Below, piece after piece: positions 6,591 through 13,209 of a stretch of 18,973 nt of DNA; the first letter of the stretch is position 1, and each line of letters starts with the position of its first letter. Made by a program: the position numbers and the translations under genes. The DNA comes from JBIOYL01 sp044870185. GTDB lineage: Bacteria > Actinomycetota > CALGFH01. The stretch spans positions 1 through 18,973 of the forward strand of contig JBIOYL010000465.1 in the NCBI GenBank assembly GCA_044870185.1, written 5' to 3'. Below the pieces are notes generated by a model that was not told where the DNA came from, made no database searches, and saw only the letters and a list, made by a program, of their open reading frames with translations.

Positions 6591-7907
6591 TCAGCGCCGC
6601 TGGCCGGCAGGACGCCGCCGCAGCGGCGCTCGGGCGGCCGGCGCCGGGCCGGGCTCGTCGGCCGGTGTCGGGCCGGGCGGATCGGCCAGCGGCCGCCAGT
6701 CGTGCAGGGCGGGCACGGCGAGCCCGAGCACGGCCAGCCCGGCCGCGACCAGCCCGGCCAGCAGGAGGAAGCGCTCGGGGCGCACGTGCTGGACGGCCAG
6801 GCCGCCGAGGGCGAACGAGGCGGGCAGCAGCGCGAACGACCCGAAGAAGTCGACCGCGCTCACCCGGCCGAGCAGCCGGTCGGGCACGTTGTGCTGCAGG
6901 CCGGTGGTCCACAGCAGCTCGAACAGCTGCTGGCCGAAGCCGACGGCGAGCCCGAGCGCCAGGGCGGCGGCAAGGCCGCGGGTGAGCCCGAGGACGGCGA
7001 CGGCGAGCGCGCTCACCAGGACGCCACCGTAGGCCACCTGGCCGGCATGACGGAGCGGCCTGGTCCTGGAGGCCATCAGGGCGGCCAGCACGGCGCCGAC
7101 GCCGATGGCGGCCAGGATGCCGCCGTAGCCCGCCAGGTGGCCGTCGCGGTCCGCGGCGGCGAGCGGCAGGGCGACACGCTGGGCCGCCACCATGCCGAAG
7201 TTGGCCACGCTGAACACGAGGATGGTCCCGCCGATCCAGCCCACCCGCCGGGCGACGCCGAAGCCTTCGACGGCCTGGGCGAGCGTGCTGCCGTCGCCCG
7301 GCTTGGGCGCCCGGCCGGGCAGGGGGAGGGTGCAGGCGGCGGCCACCAGGAACGACACCCCGTCCAGGACGAGCGCCGACCACGGCGAGCCCAGGCCGAC
7401 CAGGGCGGCGCCGACGGCCGGCCCGGCGATGACGGCGATCTGGGTCGAGCCGGCGATGAGCGAGTTGGCCGCCTGCAGCCGGCTCCGGCTGACCAGCTCC
7501 GGCAGGAAGGCGACCAGCGTGGGGCGGAACAGGCTCGTCAGCACGCCGTAGGCGCCGATCAGGACGGCGAGCGGGAAGGCCGCTCCGGACCCGCCGCCGA
7601 CCGCGGCCGCCAGGCCGAACAGCAGCAGGCCCCGGCCCAGGTCGGCGCCGAGCACCAGGGTGCGCCGCGGCACGCGGTCGACCACCCAGCCGGCCGTGAG
7701 CAGGGTGGCCAGCTCGGCCAGGATGCGGACACCGAGCAGCCCGCCGAGCAGCCCGGGCCGGTGCCAGACGACCGCCACCTGCCAGGAGAAGGCGATGAGG
7801 AAGACGCCGTCGCCCAGCAGGCTCACGCTCTGGCCGGCCCACAGCAGCCGGAACGGGCCGTGCAGGACCGCGCCCGGGCGCTCCGGCCTGCGCGCTGCGA
7901 CCGTCAC
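6591..7907 (-). CDS. MFS transporter (EntS/multidrug exporter-like)
   Basis: A 438-residue major facilitator with about 12 hydrophobic helices. Near the N-terminus is the motif GPFRLLWAGQSVSLLGDGVF (residues 17-36), typical of the MFS_3/EntS group of drug and siderophore exporters. Loop 2-3 contains GWVVDRVPRRTLVL, the family's conserved D-R-x-x-R-R segment. PELVSRSRLQAANSL and DRLLGRVSAVDFF are also family features. The C-terminus is a Pro/Ala/Arg-rich tail. The start is the GTG at 7907, sharing GTGA with the methyltransferase stop, so the two are translationally coupled. Substrate unknown; the pairing suggests export of, or protection from, a compound handled by the methyltransferase. Confidence 0.88.
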   Translation of the reverse strand: MTVAARRPERPGAVLHGPFRLLWAGQSVSLLGDGVFLIAFSWQVAVVWHRPGLLGGLLGVRILAELATLLTAGWVVDRVPRRTLVLGADLGRGLLLFGLAAAVGGGSGAAFPLAVLIGAYGVLTSLFRPTLVAFLPELVSRSRLQAANSLIAGSTQIAVIAGPAVGAALVGLGSPWSALVLDGVSFLVAAACTLPLPGRAPKPGDGSTLAQAVEGFGVARRVGWIGGTILVFSVANFGMVAAQRVALPLAAADRDGHLAGYGGILAAIGVGAVLAALMASRTRPLRHAGQVAYGGVLVSALAVAVLGLTRGLAAALALGLAVGFGQQLFELLWTTGLQHNVPDRLLGRVSAVDFFGSFALLPASFALGGLAVQHVRPERFLLLAGLVAAGLAVLGLAVPALHDWRPLADPPGPTPADEPGPAPAARAPLRRRPAGQRR

Positions 7908-8656
7908 GGCGCCGCCACCCACAGCACCCGGCCGCGAGCCGGCTCGTCCGGGATGGCCGGGTACATCGGCCTGCGCTCGAGCACGCGCAACCCGGCCGCC
8001 CGGAACAGCTCGGACAGGGTCGCGTCGTCGAGGTAGCGCTGCAGGTAGGTCTCGGCCTCCTCGACGCCGCCGACGGCCCAGCGCACGTGCTCGACGAGCA
8101 GGTCGCCGCGGACCTCGTAGGTGGCGTCCAGGCGGAAGTCGTCCGCGGCCAGGTGGCGCCCCGGCTCGAAGCCCTGGTGGAGGAACCGGTCCGAGAGCGG
8201 CTCGACGATCACGATGCCGCCGCGGCCGGCCACGCGGCCGAGGTGGCGCAGGGCGGCCACCACCTCGTCGTGGTCGAGCAGGTAGTTGATGTCGCTGTTG
8301 AGCGCCACGACCAGATCGGCGCACCCGTCGGCCAACGGGACGGCGCGCAAGTCGGCGACGAGCAGGTCGACGGCCAGCCCGCTCGCCCGGCGCTTGGCCA
8401 TCGCTTCGGCGAGCATCGTCGGCGACAGGTCGAACCCGACCACCCGGTGCCCTCGGCGGGCGAACTCGAGCGCCGCGGTGGCCGTCCCGCAGGCCGCCAC
8501 GACGACCTGCCTGGCCCGCCCGGCCGGGCCGGCCGCTTCGAGGCAGAGATCGACGAAACGCGCGTGGGGTGCTCCGCGCCAGACACGGTCGTACACGCGG
8601 GCGTACCGGCGATAGGCGCCCTGACTGCGTACGCGATGGTTCGGCGCAGATGTCAC
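7904..8656 (-). CDS. Class I SAM-dependent methyltransferase
   Basis: A 250-residue Rossmann-fold methyltransferase. The N-terminal YRRYARVYDRVW is the common Y-D lead-in. Motif I is VVVAACGTATAALEFARRG (51-69), where the usual acidic residue before GCGTG is replaced by Ala and the third glycine by Ala. VVGFDLSPTML (72-82) holds the ribose-binding Asp. VDLLVADLRAVPL and ADLVVALNSDINYL (about 113-126) follow as motifs II-III. The C-terminal part is an antiparallel half with AETYLQRYLDDATLSELFRAAGL. The GTG at 8656 is used with a GGAAGG very close upstream. A well-formed promoter lies at 8724-8696. Acceptor substrate cannot be read from sequence. First gene of a two-gene operon with the exporter. 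Confidence 0.87.
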   Translation of the reverse strand: MTSAPNHRVRSQGAYRRYARVYDRVWRGAPHARFVDLCLEAAGPAGRARQVVVAACGTATAALEFARRGHRVVGFDLSPTMLAEAMAKRRASGLAVDLLVADLRAVPLADGCADLVVALNSDINYLLDHDEVVAALRHLGRVAGRGGIVIVEPLSDRFLHQGFEPGRHLAADDFRLDATYEVRGDLLVEHVRWAVGGVEEAETYLQRYLDDATLSELFRAAGLRVLERRPMYPAIPDEPARGRVLWVAAP

Positions 8657-8695
8657 ACCCTTCCCCGGATGCGAACCCTGTCGTGACTGCGCTGG

Positions 8696-8724
8696 AATGT
8701 AGCTCGAACGTCCTAGTTACACAA
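8696..8724 (-). promoter_or_regulatory. Sigma-70 type promoter for the methyltransferase-exporter operon
   Basis: On the - strand TTGTGT (8724-8719), a 17-bp spacer and TACATT (8701-8696) form one of the best -35/-10 pairs in the window. The predicted start is near 8689, giving a leader of about 33 bases. It sits back to back with the zur promoter. Confidence 0.6.
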
Positions 8725-8753
8725 GGCCACAACGGATCCGGAGGACGCGCGGG

Positions 8754-8759
8754 TAGACT
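8754..8759 (+). promoter_or_regulatory. -10 element of a leaderless zur promoter
   Basis: TAGACT ends 8 bases before the ATG at 8768, so the transcript would begin at the start codon. The nearest GGAGG (8740-8744) is over 20 bases upstream, too far to serve as a ribosome site. Confidence 0.55.
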
Positions 8760-8767
8760 GGTCGCCA

Positions 8768-9178
8768 ATGGCGACCGACCGCGGCCCTGAGCACTCGCGC
8801 ACCACGAGGCAGCGCACCGCCGTGCTGGCGGCGCTGCGCACCGCGCCCGAGCCGCTGTCAGCCCAGGACCTGCACGCCGAGCTCGGCCGCACCGTCGGGC
8901 TGGCCACCGTCTACCGCACGCTCCAGGGCCTGGTGGAGTCCGGGCAGGTCGACGTGTTCCGGCGGGAACGCGGCGAGGCGCTGTTCCGGTTGTGCAACCC
9001 GGAACACCACCATCACCTGCTGTGCCGGAGCTGCGGCCGCGTCGAGGAGATCGACGCCTGTGAGATCGAGCCGTGGGCCAGGCGCGTCGCCCGCCGGCGC
9101 GGGTTCGCGATCACGGGACACCAGGCGGACGTGTTCGGGATCTGCCCGGACTGCCAGTCCGGATCGCTCGACGGCTGA
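8768..9178 (+). CDS. zur: Fur-family repressor, Zur-like zinc regulator
   Basis: A 136-residue Fur-family metalloregulator. The winged helix covers about residues 10-75 and includes TRQRTAVLAAL and the recognition segment VGLATVYRTLQGL (43-55). The metal-binding half has Cys76, the His run 80-83, the structural zinc pairs Cys86/Cys89 and Cys126/Cys129, and His118. RGEALFRLC followed by EHHHHLLCRSCG, plus VFGICPDC near the end, matches streptomycete and mycobacterial Zur better than Fur or Nur, so zinc sensing is inferred. A palindromic Zur box was not recognised in the shared upstream region. The gene has a leaderless-type start and is divergent from the methyltransferase-exporter pair, which may be a target. 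Confidence 0.85.
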   Translation: MATDRGPEHSRTTRQRTAVLAALRTAPEPLSAQDLHAELGRTVGLATVYRTLQGLVESGQVDVFRRERGEALFRLCNPEHHHHLLCRSCGRVEEIDACEIEPWARRVARRRGFAITGHQADVFGICPDCQSGSLDG

Positions 9179-9195
9179 GCCCGGCGCCGTGCGCC

Positions 9196-9282
9196 GCTGC
9201 GGCCCGGTCGCGTTCAGGGGCCGTGGGGTCGCAGCCCGACGCTGTCGTGGCCCGTCGCTGTCGCCCGGTCGCGATCAGGGCC
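9196..9282. repeat. Imperfect GC-rich repeats between convergent genes
   Basis: A 24-25-bp unit (GCTGCGGCCCGGTCGCGTTC at 9196, followed by AGGGG) recurs with few changes at 9257-9280, 61 bp on. GCTGTCG also occurs at 9241, 9257 and 9286. The arms GGCCC and GGGCC within the units can pair, so this 145-bp gap between zur and the Lsr2-like gene may supply terminator hairpins for both. Confidence 0.4.
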
Positions 9283-9323
9283 GCCGCTGTCGCGGGCCGC
9301 CGGTGGCGTGGAGGGCTGGCAGG

Positions 9324-9602
9324 TCAGGCGGTCTCCTCCGGTGCCGGCGGCTGGGCCTGACGCGGCGTGCGCCGGCGGGTGGTTCCGGCCCTGGCCGCAC
9401 TGGTCGATCCGGGCTTGCGGCCGCGCTTTTTCAGAACCTTACCCAGACCCTCGAGCTTCAGCTCCTTGTAGTTCCGTTCCGAGATATCGAGCAGCTGGGT
9501 CGACCCGTCCGGATGGCGGATGGAAAGCTGATAGGCCTGCCCCTCCGGAATCTCGCTCTGGTCCATGTCCGAGACGTACATGGTGACGGTCTTGGTGCCC
9601 AT
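9324..9602 (-). CDS. Small Lsr2-N-terminal-like protein with an AT-hook tail
   Basis: 92 residues starting at the ATG at 9602, with GGGGAG 5 bases upstream. Residues 1-55 resemble the Lsr2 dimerisation domain in order and spacing: a basic start and T-V-T strand, a D-x-D-x-S turn (DMDQS, 12-16), a central DG, then LLDISERNYKEL, comparable to Lsr2's EIDLSTKNAAKL. The tail is basic with an AT-hook core RGRKPG (60-65), a TRRRTPR cluster and an acidic end (PAPEETA). The C-terminal DNA-binding domain of true Lsr2 is absent. It may be a nucleoid-associated protein or an Lsr2 modulator; this rests on my alignment by eye. A promoter with a 15-bp palindromic operator over the -10 lies upstream, suggesting tight or self regulation. 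Confidence 0.75.
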   Translation of the reverse strand: MGTKTVTMYVSDMDQSEIPEGQAYQLSIRHPDGSTQLLDISERNYKELKLEGLGKVLKKRGRKPGSTSAARAGTTRRRTPRQAQPPAPEETA

Positions 9603-10070
9603 CCGAACTCCCCTCGAGCTGGCCGTCAGCGCGGTCTGCGCACACGCGGCATGGTATTGGTTAGCGTAACCAGCCGGCACCCCGACTGCAACACGCCTCG
9701 GACGAATTCGCCACTCCTTTAGCCGCTCCGCCGCGCCGGACGCCGCCGGTCCGCCAATTCGGCCGTCGCCGCGCGCCGGCCAGCGAGCGTGCGGCGCGCA
9801 GGCGTCGGCCCGAACCGGTCGCCACCGGCGGATACCGCCGGCCGCCGCATGCCGGCGGGCGAAAAGGGTGGCGGCCGGCTGCCAATCCTGCCAGGGCCGG
9901 CCGTGCGAATTCGCGTGGCGCAGCGCTCGGGCAATGCGCCACAGCGTCGCCGCCCGACGCCGCCGTCCGGCTCGGGCGTACGCCGTCCGGCGGCCGCTCG
10001 CCGCCCATCGGCCGAGCGCCCGCACGTCGCGGGATCCGGCAATTGCCACGGGCGAGCCGCGCCATCCCGA
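9603..10070. other. 468-bp stretch with no supported gene
   Basis: Between the Lsr2-like gene and the amidohydrolase (both on -) only the promoter/operator at 9658-9691 can be supported. Several frames are open, but their translations are Arg/Ala-rich and have no domain-like pattern or ribosome site. The DNA is rich in short GC palindromes, for example around GAATTC at 9703 and 9907. It may hold long 5' control sequence or degraded coding DNA. Confidence 0.5.
9658..9691 (-). promoter_or_regulatory. Promoter with palindromic operator for the Lsr2-like gene
   Basis: On the - strand TTGCAG (9691-9686), a 17-bp spacer and TACGCT (9668-9663) form a good -35/-10 pair. The -10 lies inside a perfect dyad TGGTTA-CGC-TAACCA (9672-9658), so a bound protein would block polymerase. 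The predicted leader is about 50 bases. Confidence 0.65.
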
Positions 10071-11159
10071 TCATCCGGGACGATGCCTGGGTCCTGGCCT
10101 GACCGGGCCGGCCACCTCGCCGTCGCGGGCCACCAGGCGCACGCGGGACAGGGCGGCCAGGTCGGTGAGCGGGTCGCCGGCGACGAGCAGCAGATCGGCG
10201 CGGGCGCCCGGGCGCACCCGTCCCAGCTCGGGCAGCCCAAGATGGTCGGCGGCCAGCCCGGTCCCGGCCGCGACCGCCTGGGCCGGGGACAGGCCGGCCT
10301 CGACCAGCAGCCGCAGCTCGTCGACGTCCACCGCGGGCGGCGGGCCTTGGTTGCCGAGATCGGTGCCGTAGACGACCCGGCCGCCGGCGGCGACGAACGC
10401 CCGCACCCCGGCGCGCCGCGCCGGGGTCGGCTCGATGTGCAGCGTGGGCACGACCGTGACCGCGGCGGCCAGGCGCTCGACCAGCGGGTCGGGCAGCCGC
10501 CGCGGCGTGAACGGCCAGTGGGCGAGCTCGCCCACGCCCGCCGCCAGCGCCTTGGCCACCTGCCGGGCGCCCGCCACATGGGCGGTCACGCCCAGGCCGC
10601 GCCCGGCCGCCGCCACCACGATCGCGGCCAAGGTCGCCGGGGGCAGGGTCGGCCCGACCCGCTGGTCCAGCGCCACCTTGATCACCGCGGCGCCGGCGTC
10701 GGCCAGCTCGGCCACGGCCGTGCGGGCGGCCGCCGGGCCGGCCACCTCCCGGCCGGTCCCGGCCGGCGCCCAGGCCGCCCGGGTCGGGTAGCCGCCGGGG
10801 GCGGTGAGGATCTGCCCGGCGGCCAGCAGCCGGGGGCCGGCCGTGGGCCGGGCCGTGCGCTCGCGCAGCCGTGCCAGGCGGGGCGCCGGCCAGCCGAGGT
10901 CCCGAACGGTCGTGACGCCGCCACGCAGCACCTCGGCCGGGTCGTGGAAGTCGAGGTGCACGTGCGTGTCGAGGAAGCCGGGCAGCAGCGTGCAGCCGGT
11001 GCCGTCGTGCACGGCGAGCCCGGGTGGGACGGCCAGCTCGGCGGCCGCGCCGACCGCGGCGACGCGCCCGTCGCGCACCAGCACGGTCCGGCCGGGCACG
11101 GCCGGGCCGGCCGTGCCGTCCACCACGGCGGCCCCGACGACGGCGAACGACCCTGGCAT
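10071..11159 (-). CDS. Amidohydrolase family protein (imidazolonepropionase/prolidase-like)
   Basis: A 362-residue metal-dependent hydrolase. An N-terminal beta-sandwich part (VVGAAVVDGTAGPAVPGRTV, VLVRDGRVAAVG) leads to LLPGFLDTHVHLD, with the HxH pair at 66/68. GVTTVRDLG (81-89) follows. The remaining ligands are visible: Lys161 in VIKVAL (probably carboxylated), His194 in VTAHVAG, His214 in ELAHWPF and Asp267 in YGTDLG. GARADLLLVAGDPLTD near the end is the usual return to the beta domain. The ATG at 11159 is preceded by TACGCT 7 bases upstream and no ribosome site, a leaderless pattern. The substrate (a cyclic amide, dipeptide or similar) cannot be assigned. It is divergent from the MshC-like gene. 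Confidence 0.9.
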   Translation of the reverse strand: MPGSFAVVGAAVVDGTAGPAVPGRTVLVRDGRVAAVGAAAELAVPPGLAVHDGTGCTLLPGFLDTHVHLDFHDPAEVLRGGVTTVRDLGWPAPRLARLRERTARPTAGPRLLAAGQILTAPGGYPTRAAWAPAGTGREVAGPAAARTAVAELADAGAAVIKVALDQRVGPTLPPATLAAIVVAAAGRGLGVTAHVAGARQVAKALAAGVGELAHWPFTPRRLPDPLVERLAAAVTVVPTLHIEPTPARRAGVRAFVAAGGRVVYGTDLGNQGPPPAVDVDELRLLVEAGLSPAQAVAAGTGLAADHLGLPELGRVRPGARADLLLVAGDPLTDLAALSRVRLVARDGEVAGPVRPGPRHRPG

Positions 11160-11166
11160 GGCGGGC

Positions 11167-11172
11167 AGCGTA
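11167..11172 (-). promoter_or_regulatory. -10 element of a leaderless amidohydrolase promoter
   Basis: TACGCT on the - strand ends 7 bases before the ATG at 11159. No Shine-Dalgarno lies between them. Confidence 0.45.
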
Positions 11173-11253
11173 CGCGCCCGCCGCGCCCCGCGCCGGTACC
11201 ATCGCCTGGGGTCGCCGGCCACGCGCTGGCACAGGACGGCGCCGGAGGTGCGG

Positions 11254-12558
11254 GTGGCAACGGGCGGAGGGCGCGCTGCGCCGATCGTGCTCGACGGACG
11301 ACCCGACGGCCGCGCACCGCTCGACCTCGGCCCGCGGGTCACGCTGTACGTGTGCGGCATCACACCCTACGACGCCGCCCACCTCGGCCATGCCTTCACC
11401 TACGTCGTCTTCGACACCCTGGCCCGCTTCCTGCGCCGGCGCGGCCACCAGGTCGACTACTGCCAGAACGTGACCGATGTGGACGACGACGTGCTGCGCA
11501 AGGCGGCCGAGCTCGGCGTCGACTACCTCGAGCTCGGACGCCGCGAGACGGCCGCCTACCTGCGCGACATGGCCGCGCTCAACGTGGCCCCGCCGACCTG
11601 GTTCCCCAAGGCCACCCAGGAGGTGCCGTCCATGCTCGAGCTGGCCCGCCGGCTCGTGGACGGCGGCCACGCCTACGTGGTGGGCGGCACCGTGTTCTTC
11701 GACGTGACGACCTTCCCGAGCTTCGGCGGCCTGTCCGGCTACGACGAGGCCGAGCAGCGGGTGCTGCTGGCCGAGCGTGGCGGCGACCCCGACGACCCGC
11801 GCAAGCGCCACCCGCTCGACTTCGTCGTCTGGCAGGCGAGCGCGCCCGGCGAGCCGTCCTGGGACAGCCCGTGGGGGCCGGGCCGGCCGGGCTGGCACCT
11901 GGAGTGCTCGGCGATGAGCCGGCGCTACCTCGGCGTCACGATCGACCTGCATGGTGGCGGCGCGGACCTGCTCTACCCCCACCACGAGTCGGAGCGGGCC
12001 CAGTCCGAGTCGGCCAACCGTGCCCGCTTCGTGCGCCGCTGGATGCACGTCGGCATGGTGCGCCACGAGGGCGAGAAGATGTCCAAGTCGCTCGGCAACC
12101 TGGTGTGGACGCGGGAGCTGTGCCGCGACCACGACCCGGCCGCCGTGCGCCTGGCCCTGCTCGCCCACCACTGGCAGACCGCCTGGGAGTACGAGGCGGG
12201 CGAGCTCAAGCAGGCGGCCGAGCGGCTGGACGCGTGGCGGCGGGCCGCGGGCGGCCACGCCCGGCCGGGCGGCCGGCCGGGCGGACGGCCGGGGCCGCCC
12301 GGCCGGGGCCGGTGGGCCGGGCAGGGCGCGACCGGCCCCGGCCTGGCGGGCCGCCGGTGGCCGGGCCGCCAGCCGGGGGAGCTGCCCGACGGCGTCGAGG
12401 CGGCCCTGGCCGCCAACCTCGACACCCCGGCCGCGCTCACCGAGGTGGACCGGCTGGCCGCCGCCGGCGACGGGCGCGCCGTCGTGCTCGCCGCCGAGGT
12501 CCTCGGCGTCGACCTCGCCGGCGCGGCAGGGCGGACGGCGGCGCGGCAGAGCGGTTGA
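11254..12558 (+). CDS. mshC: MshC-like cysteine ligase (mycothiol biosynthesis) or CysS paralogue
   Basis: 434 residues. Class I cysteinyl-adenylate fold: YVCGITPYD (32-40, zinc ligand Cys34), the HIGH-type HLGHA (43-47), QNVTDVDDDV (71-80), GRPGWHLECSAM (zinc Cys218), DLHGGGADLLYPHHE (zinc His region) and EKMSKSLGN (274-282). MshC joins cysteine to GlcN-inositol, the third step of mycothiol synthesis. GITPYD (not GPTVYD), WMHVGMVRHEGEKMSKS, RLALLAHHW and the lack of a long anticodon-binding end favour MshC; KRHPLDFVVWQ and the AQSESA-like helix are closer to CysS, so assignment is probable, not certain. Residues 333-375 are a Gly/Pro/Arg-rich insert. The start is the GTG at 11254, 5 bases after GGAGG; an upstream GTG at 11248 overlaps that site. 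Confidence 0.85.
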   Translation: MATGGGRAAPIVLDGRPDGRAPLDLGPRVTLYVCGITPYDAAHLGHAFTYVVFDTLARFLRRRGHQVDYCQNVTDVDDDVLRKAAELGVDYLELGRRETAAYLRDMAALNVAPPTWFPKATQEVPSMLELARRLVDGGHAYVVGGTVFFDVTTFPSFGGLSGYDEAEQRVLLAERGGDPDDPRKRHPLDFVVWQASAPGEPSWDSPWGPGRPGWHLECSAMSRRYLGVTIDLHGGGADLLYPHHESERAQSESANRARFVRRWMHVGMVRHEGEKMSKSLGNLVWTRELCRDHDPAAVRLALLAHHWQTAWEYEAGELKQAAERLDAWRRAAGGHARPGGRPGGRPGPPGRGRWAGQGATGPGLAGRRWPGRQPGELPDGVEAALAANLDTPAALTEVDRLAAAGDGRAVVLAAEVLGVDLAGAAGRTAARQSG

Positions 12559-12574
12559 CGGCGGCGCGGCGGGA

Positions 12575-12588
12575 GGGCGCCGGCGCCC
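12575..12588. terminator. Palindromic hairpin downstream of the MshC-like gene
   Basis: GGGCGCCGGCGCCC is a perfect 14-bp palindrome 17 bp after the stop at 12558. It can form a GC-only stem with a 4-base loop. There is no U-tract, as is common for actinobacterial terminators. Confidence 0.4.
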
Positions 12589-12615
12589 GGCAGAGCGGGC
12601 GCGGCAGAGCGGGCG
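12588..12615. repeat. Tandem 14-bp direct repeat
   Basis: CGGCAGAGCGGGCG occurs twice without a gap (12588-12601 and 12602-12615). A third partial copy, CGGCAGAGCGG, lies at 12544-12554 at the end of the upstream coding region. This suggests local duplication of the gene's 3' end. Confidence 0.75.
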
Positions 12616-12651
12616 ACCCGCGCCGAGCTGTCACAATCGCGCGATGGCGGC

Positions 12652-12657
12652 TAGGCT
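12652..12657 (+). promoter_or_regulatory. -10 element of a leaderless promoter (small unknown gene)
   Basis: TAGGCT ends 6 bases before the ATG at 12664. TGTCAC lies 17 bp upstream as a weak -35. No ribosome site is present. Confidence 0.5.
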
Positions 12658-12663
12658 GGTCGT

Positions 12664-12900
12664 ATGCGCGGAGATCGGGTGGAGGTGCTGGTCGACACGG
12701 GCGGTGCCGTCCGCTCGTTCGACGTCGTGGCCCGCCGCAGCGGGCGGCGGGTCGAGGTGACCACGTCGCGCAGCATGATCGAGGTGGCCGAGGTCACCCG
12801 CAACGGGCAGCCGGTGCGCACGGCGCGGTTCCTGGCCGCCCGGGTGGTGGCCATCGTCGAGCATCCGGCGGCCGACGCCGAGGCCCGCGGGCAGGGCTGA
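12664..12900 (+). CDS. Small protein of unknown function (78 aa)
   Basis: Not recognised. The 78 residues alternate hydrophobic and charged positions (VEVLVDTGG, SFDVVARRSGRRVEVTTS, SMIEVAEVTRNGQPVRTARFLAARVVAIVEH), which predicts a small all-beta fold of five or so strands. There are no Cys, membrane segments or signal peptide. Reality as a gene is supported by the leaderless -10 element right before the ATG and by the regular strand pattern. It ends 27 bp from the convergent gene at 12928. The preceding MshC-like gene is on the same strand but is separated by a hairpin and repeats, so it is probably transcribed alone. Confidence 0.65.
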   Translation: MRGDRVEVLVDTGGAVRSFDVVARRSGRRVEVTTSRSMIEVAEVTRNGQPVRTARFLAARVVAIVEHPAADAEARGQG

Positions 12901-12927
12901 GCGGCGGGGCCGGCCGTCGGTGCGGGC

Positions 12928-13152
12928 TCAGCCTCGGGCCGGGACGCGGCCGGTCTCCAGCCGCCTGGCCAGGGCGGCCAGGACGTTCAGCTCGGCCTCA
13001 CGCGTCCAGGCATAGGCCTCCCGCGCTTCGAACGACTGCTTCGTCGCGCCGTCCACCTTCAGCAGGCCGCGGACGATCTGCGCGTCGGTGAGGTCGGCGA
13101 CGGCCGCCTCGATCGCGGCCTTGGTCGGGTTCGTGGTCGGGGTGGCTGGCAT
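12928..13152 (-). CDS. Small helical protein of unknown function (74 aa)
   Basis: Not recognised. After a Thr/Pro-rich start (MPATPTTNPTKAA) the chain is predicted to be almost wholly helical: AAIEAAVADLTDAQIVRGLLKVDGA, then FEAREAYAWTREAELNVLAALARRLETG. The heptad-like hydrophobic spacing and charged faces suggest a helical hairpin or an oligomer. GGAGG lies 4 bases before the ATG at 13152, good support for a real start. It follows nfo on the same strand after 104 bp, with a possible hairpin between. Confidence 0.65.
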   Translation of the reverse strand: MPATPTTNPTKAAIEAAVADLTDAQIVRGLLKVDGATKQSFEAREAYAWTREAELNVLAALARRLETGRVPARG

Positions 13153-13209
13153 CGGTCCTCCGCCTCGAGCTGGTCGCGCCCGGCCAAGCATAGACGAGCC
13201 GGCCGAACG

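Noticed and set aside
8768..9178. Assignment of the Fur-family gene as Nur, prompted by the nearby Ni-SOD genes
   Set aside because: VGLATVYRTLQ, VDVFRRERGEALFRLC and the HHHHLLCRSCG layout fit Zur better; Nur has a different middle segment and metal ligands.
9614..9682. A 22-codon leader-peptide-like frame (GTG start) just before the Lsr2-like gene
   Set aside because: It overlaps the proposed -10 and operator, so most of it would not be transcribed, and it lacks a convincing ribosome site.
9603..10049. N-terminal extension of the Lsr2-like gene up to 10049 on the - strand
   Set aside because: The extra 149 residues are Arg/Ala-rich with no pattern, while the ATG at 9602 has a good ribosome site and matches the Lsr2 N-terminus. 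A promoter also lies inside the extension.
9789..13091. An 1100-codon open frame on the + strand, and other very long frames such as 9661-12258 on -
   Set aside because: These are by-products of extreme GC content. They lie over well-supported genes in other frames, and their translations are low-complexity Arg/Gly/Pro/Ala text with no domains.
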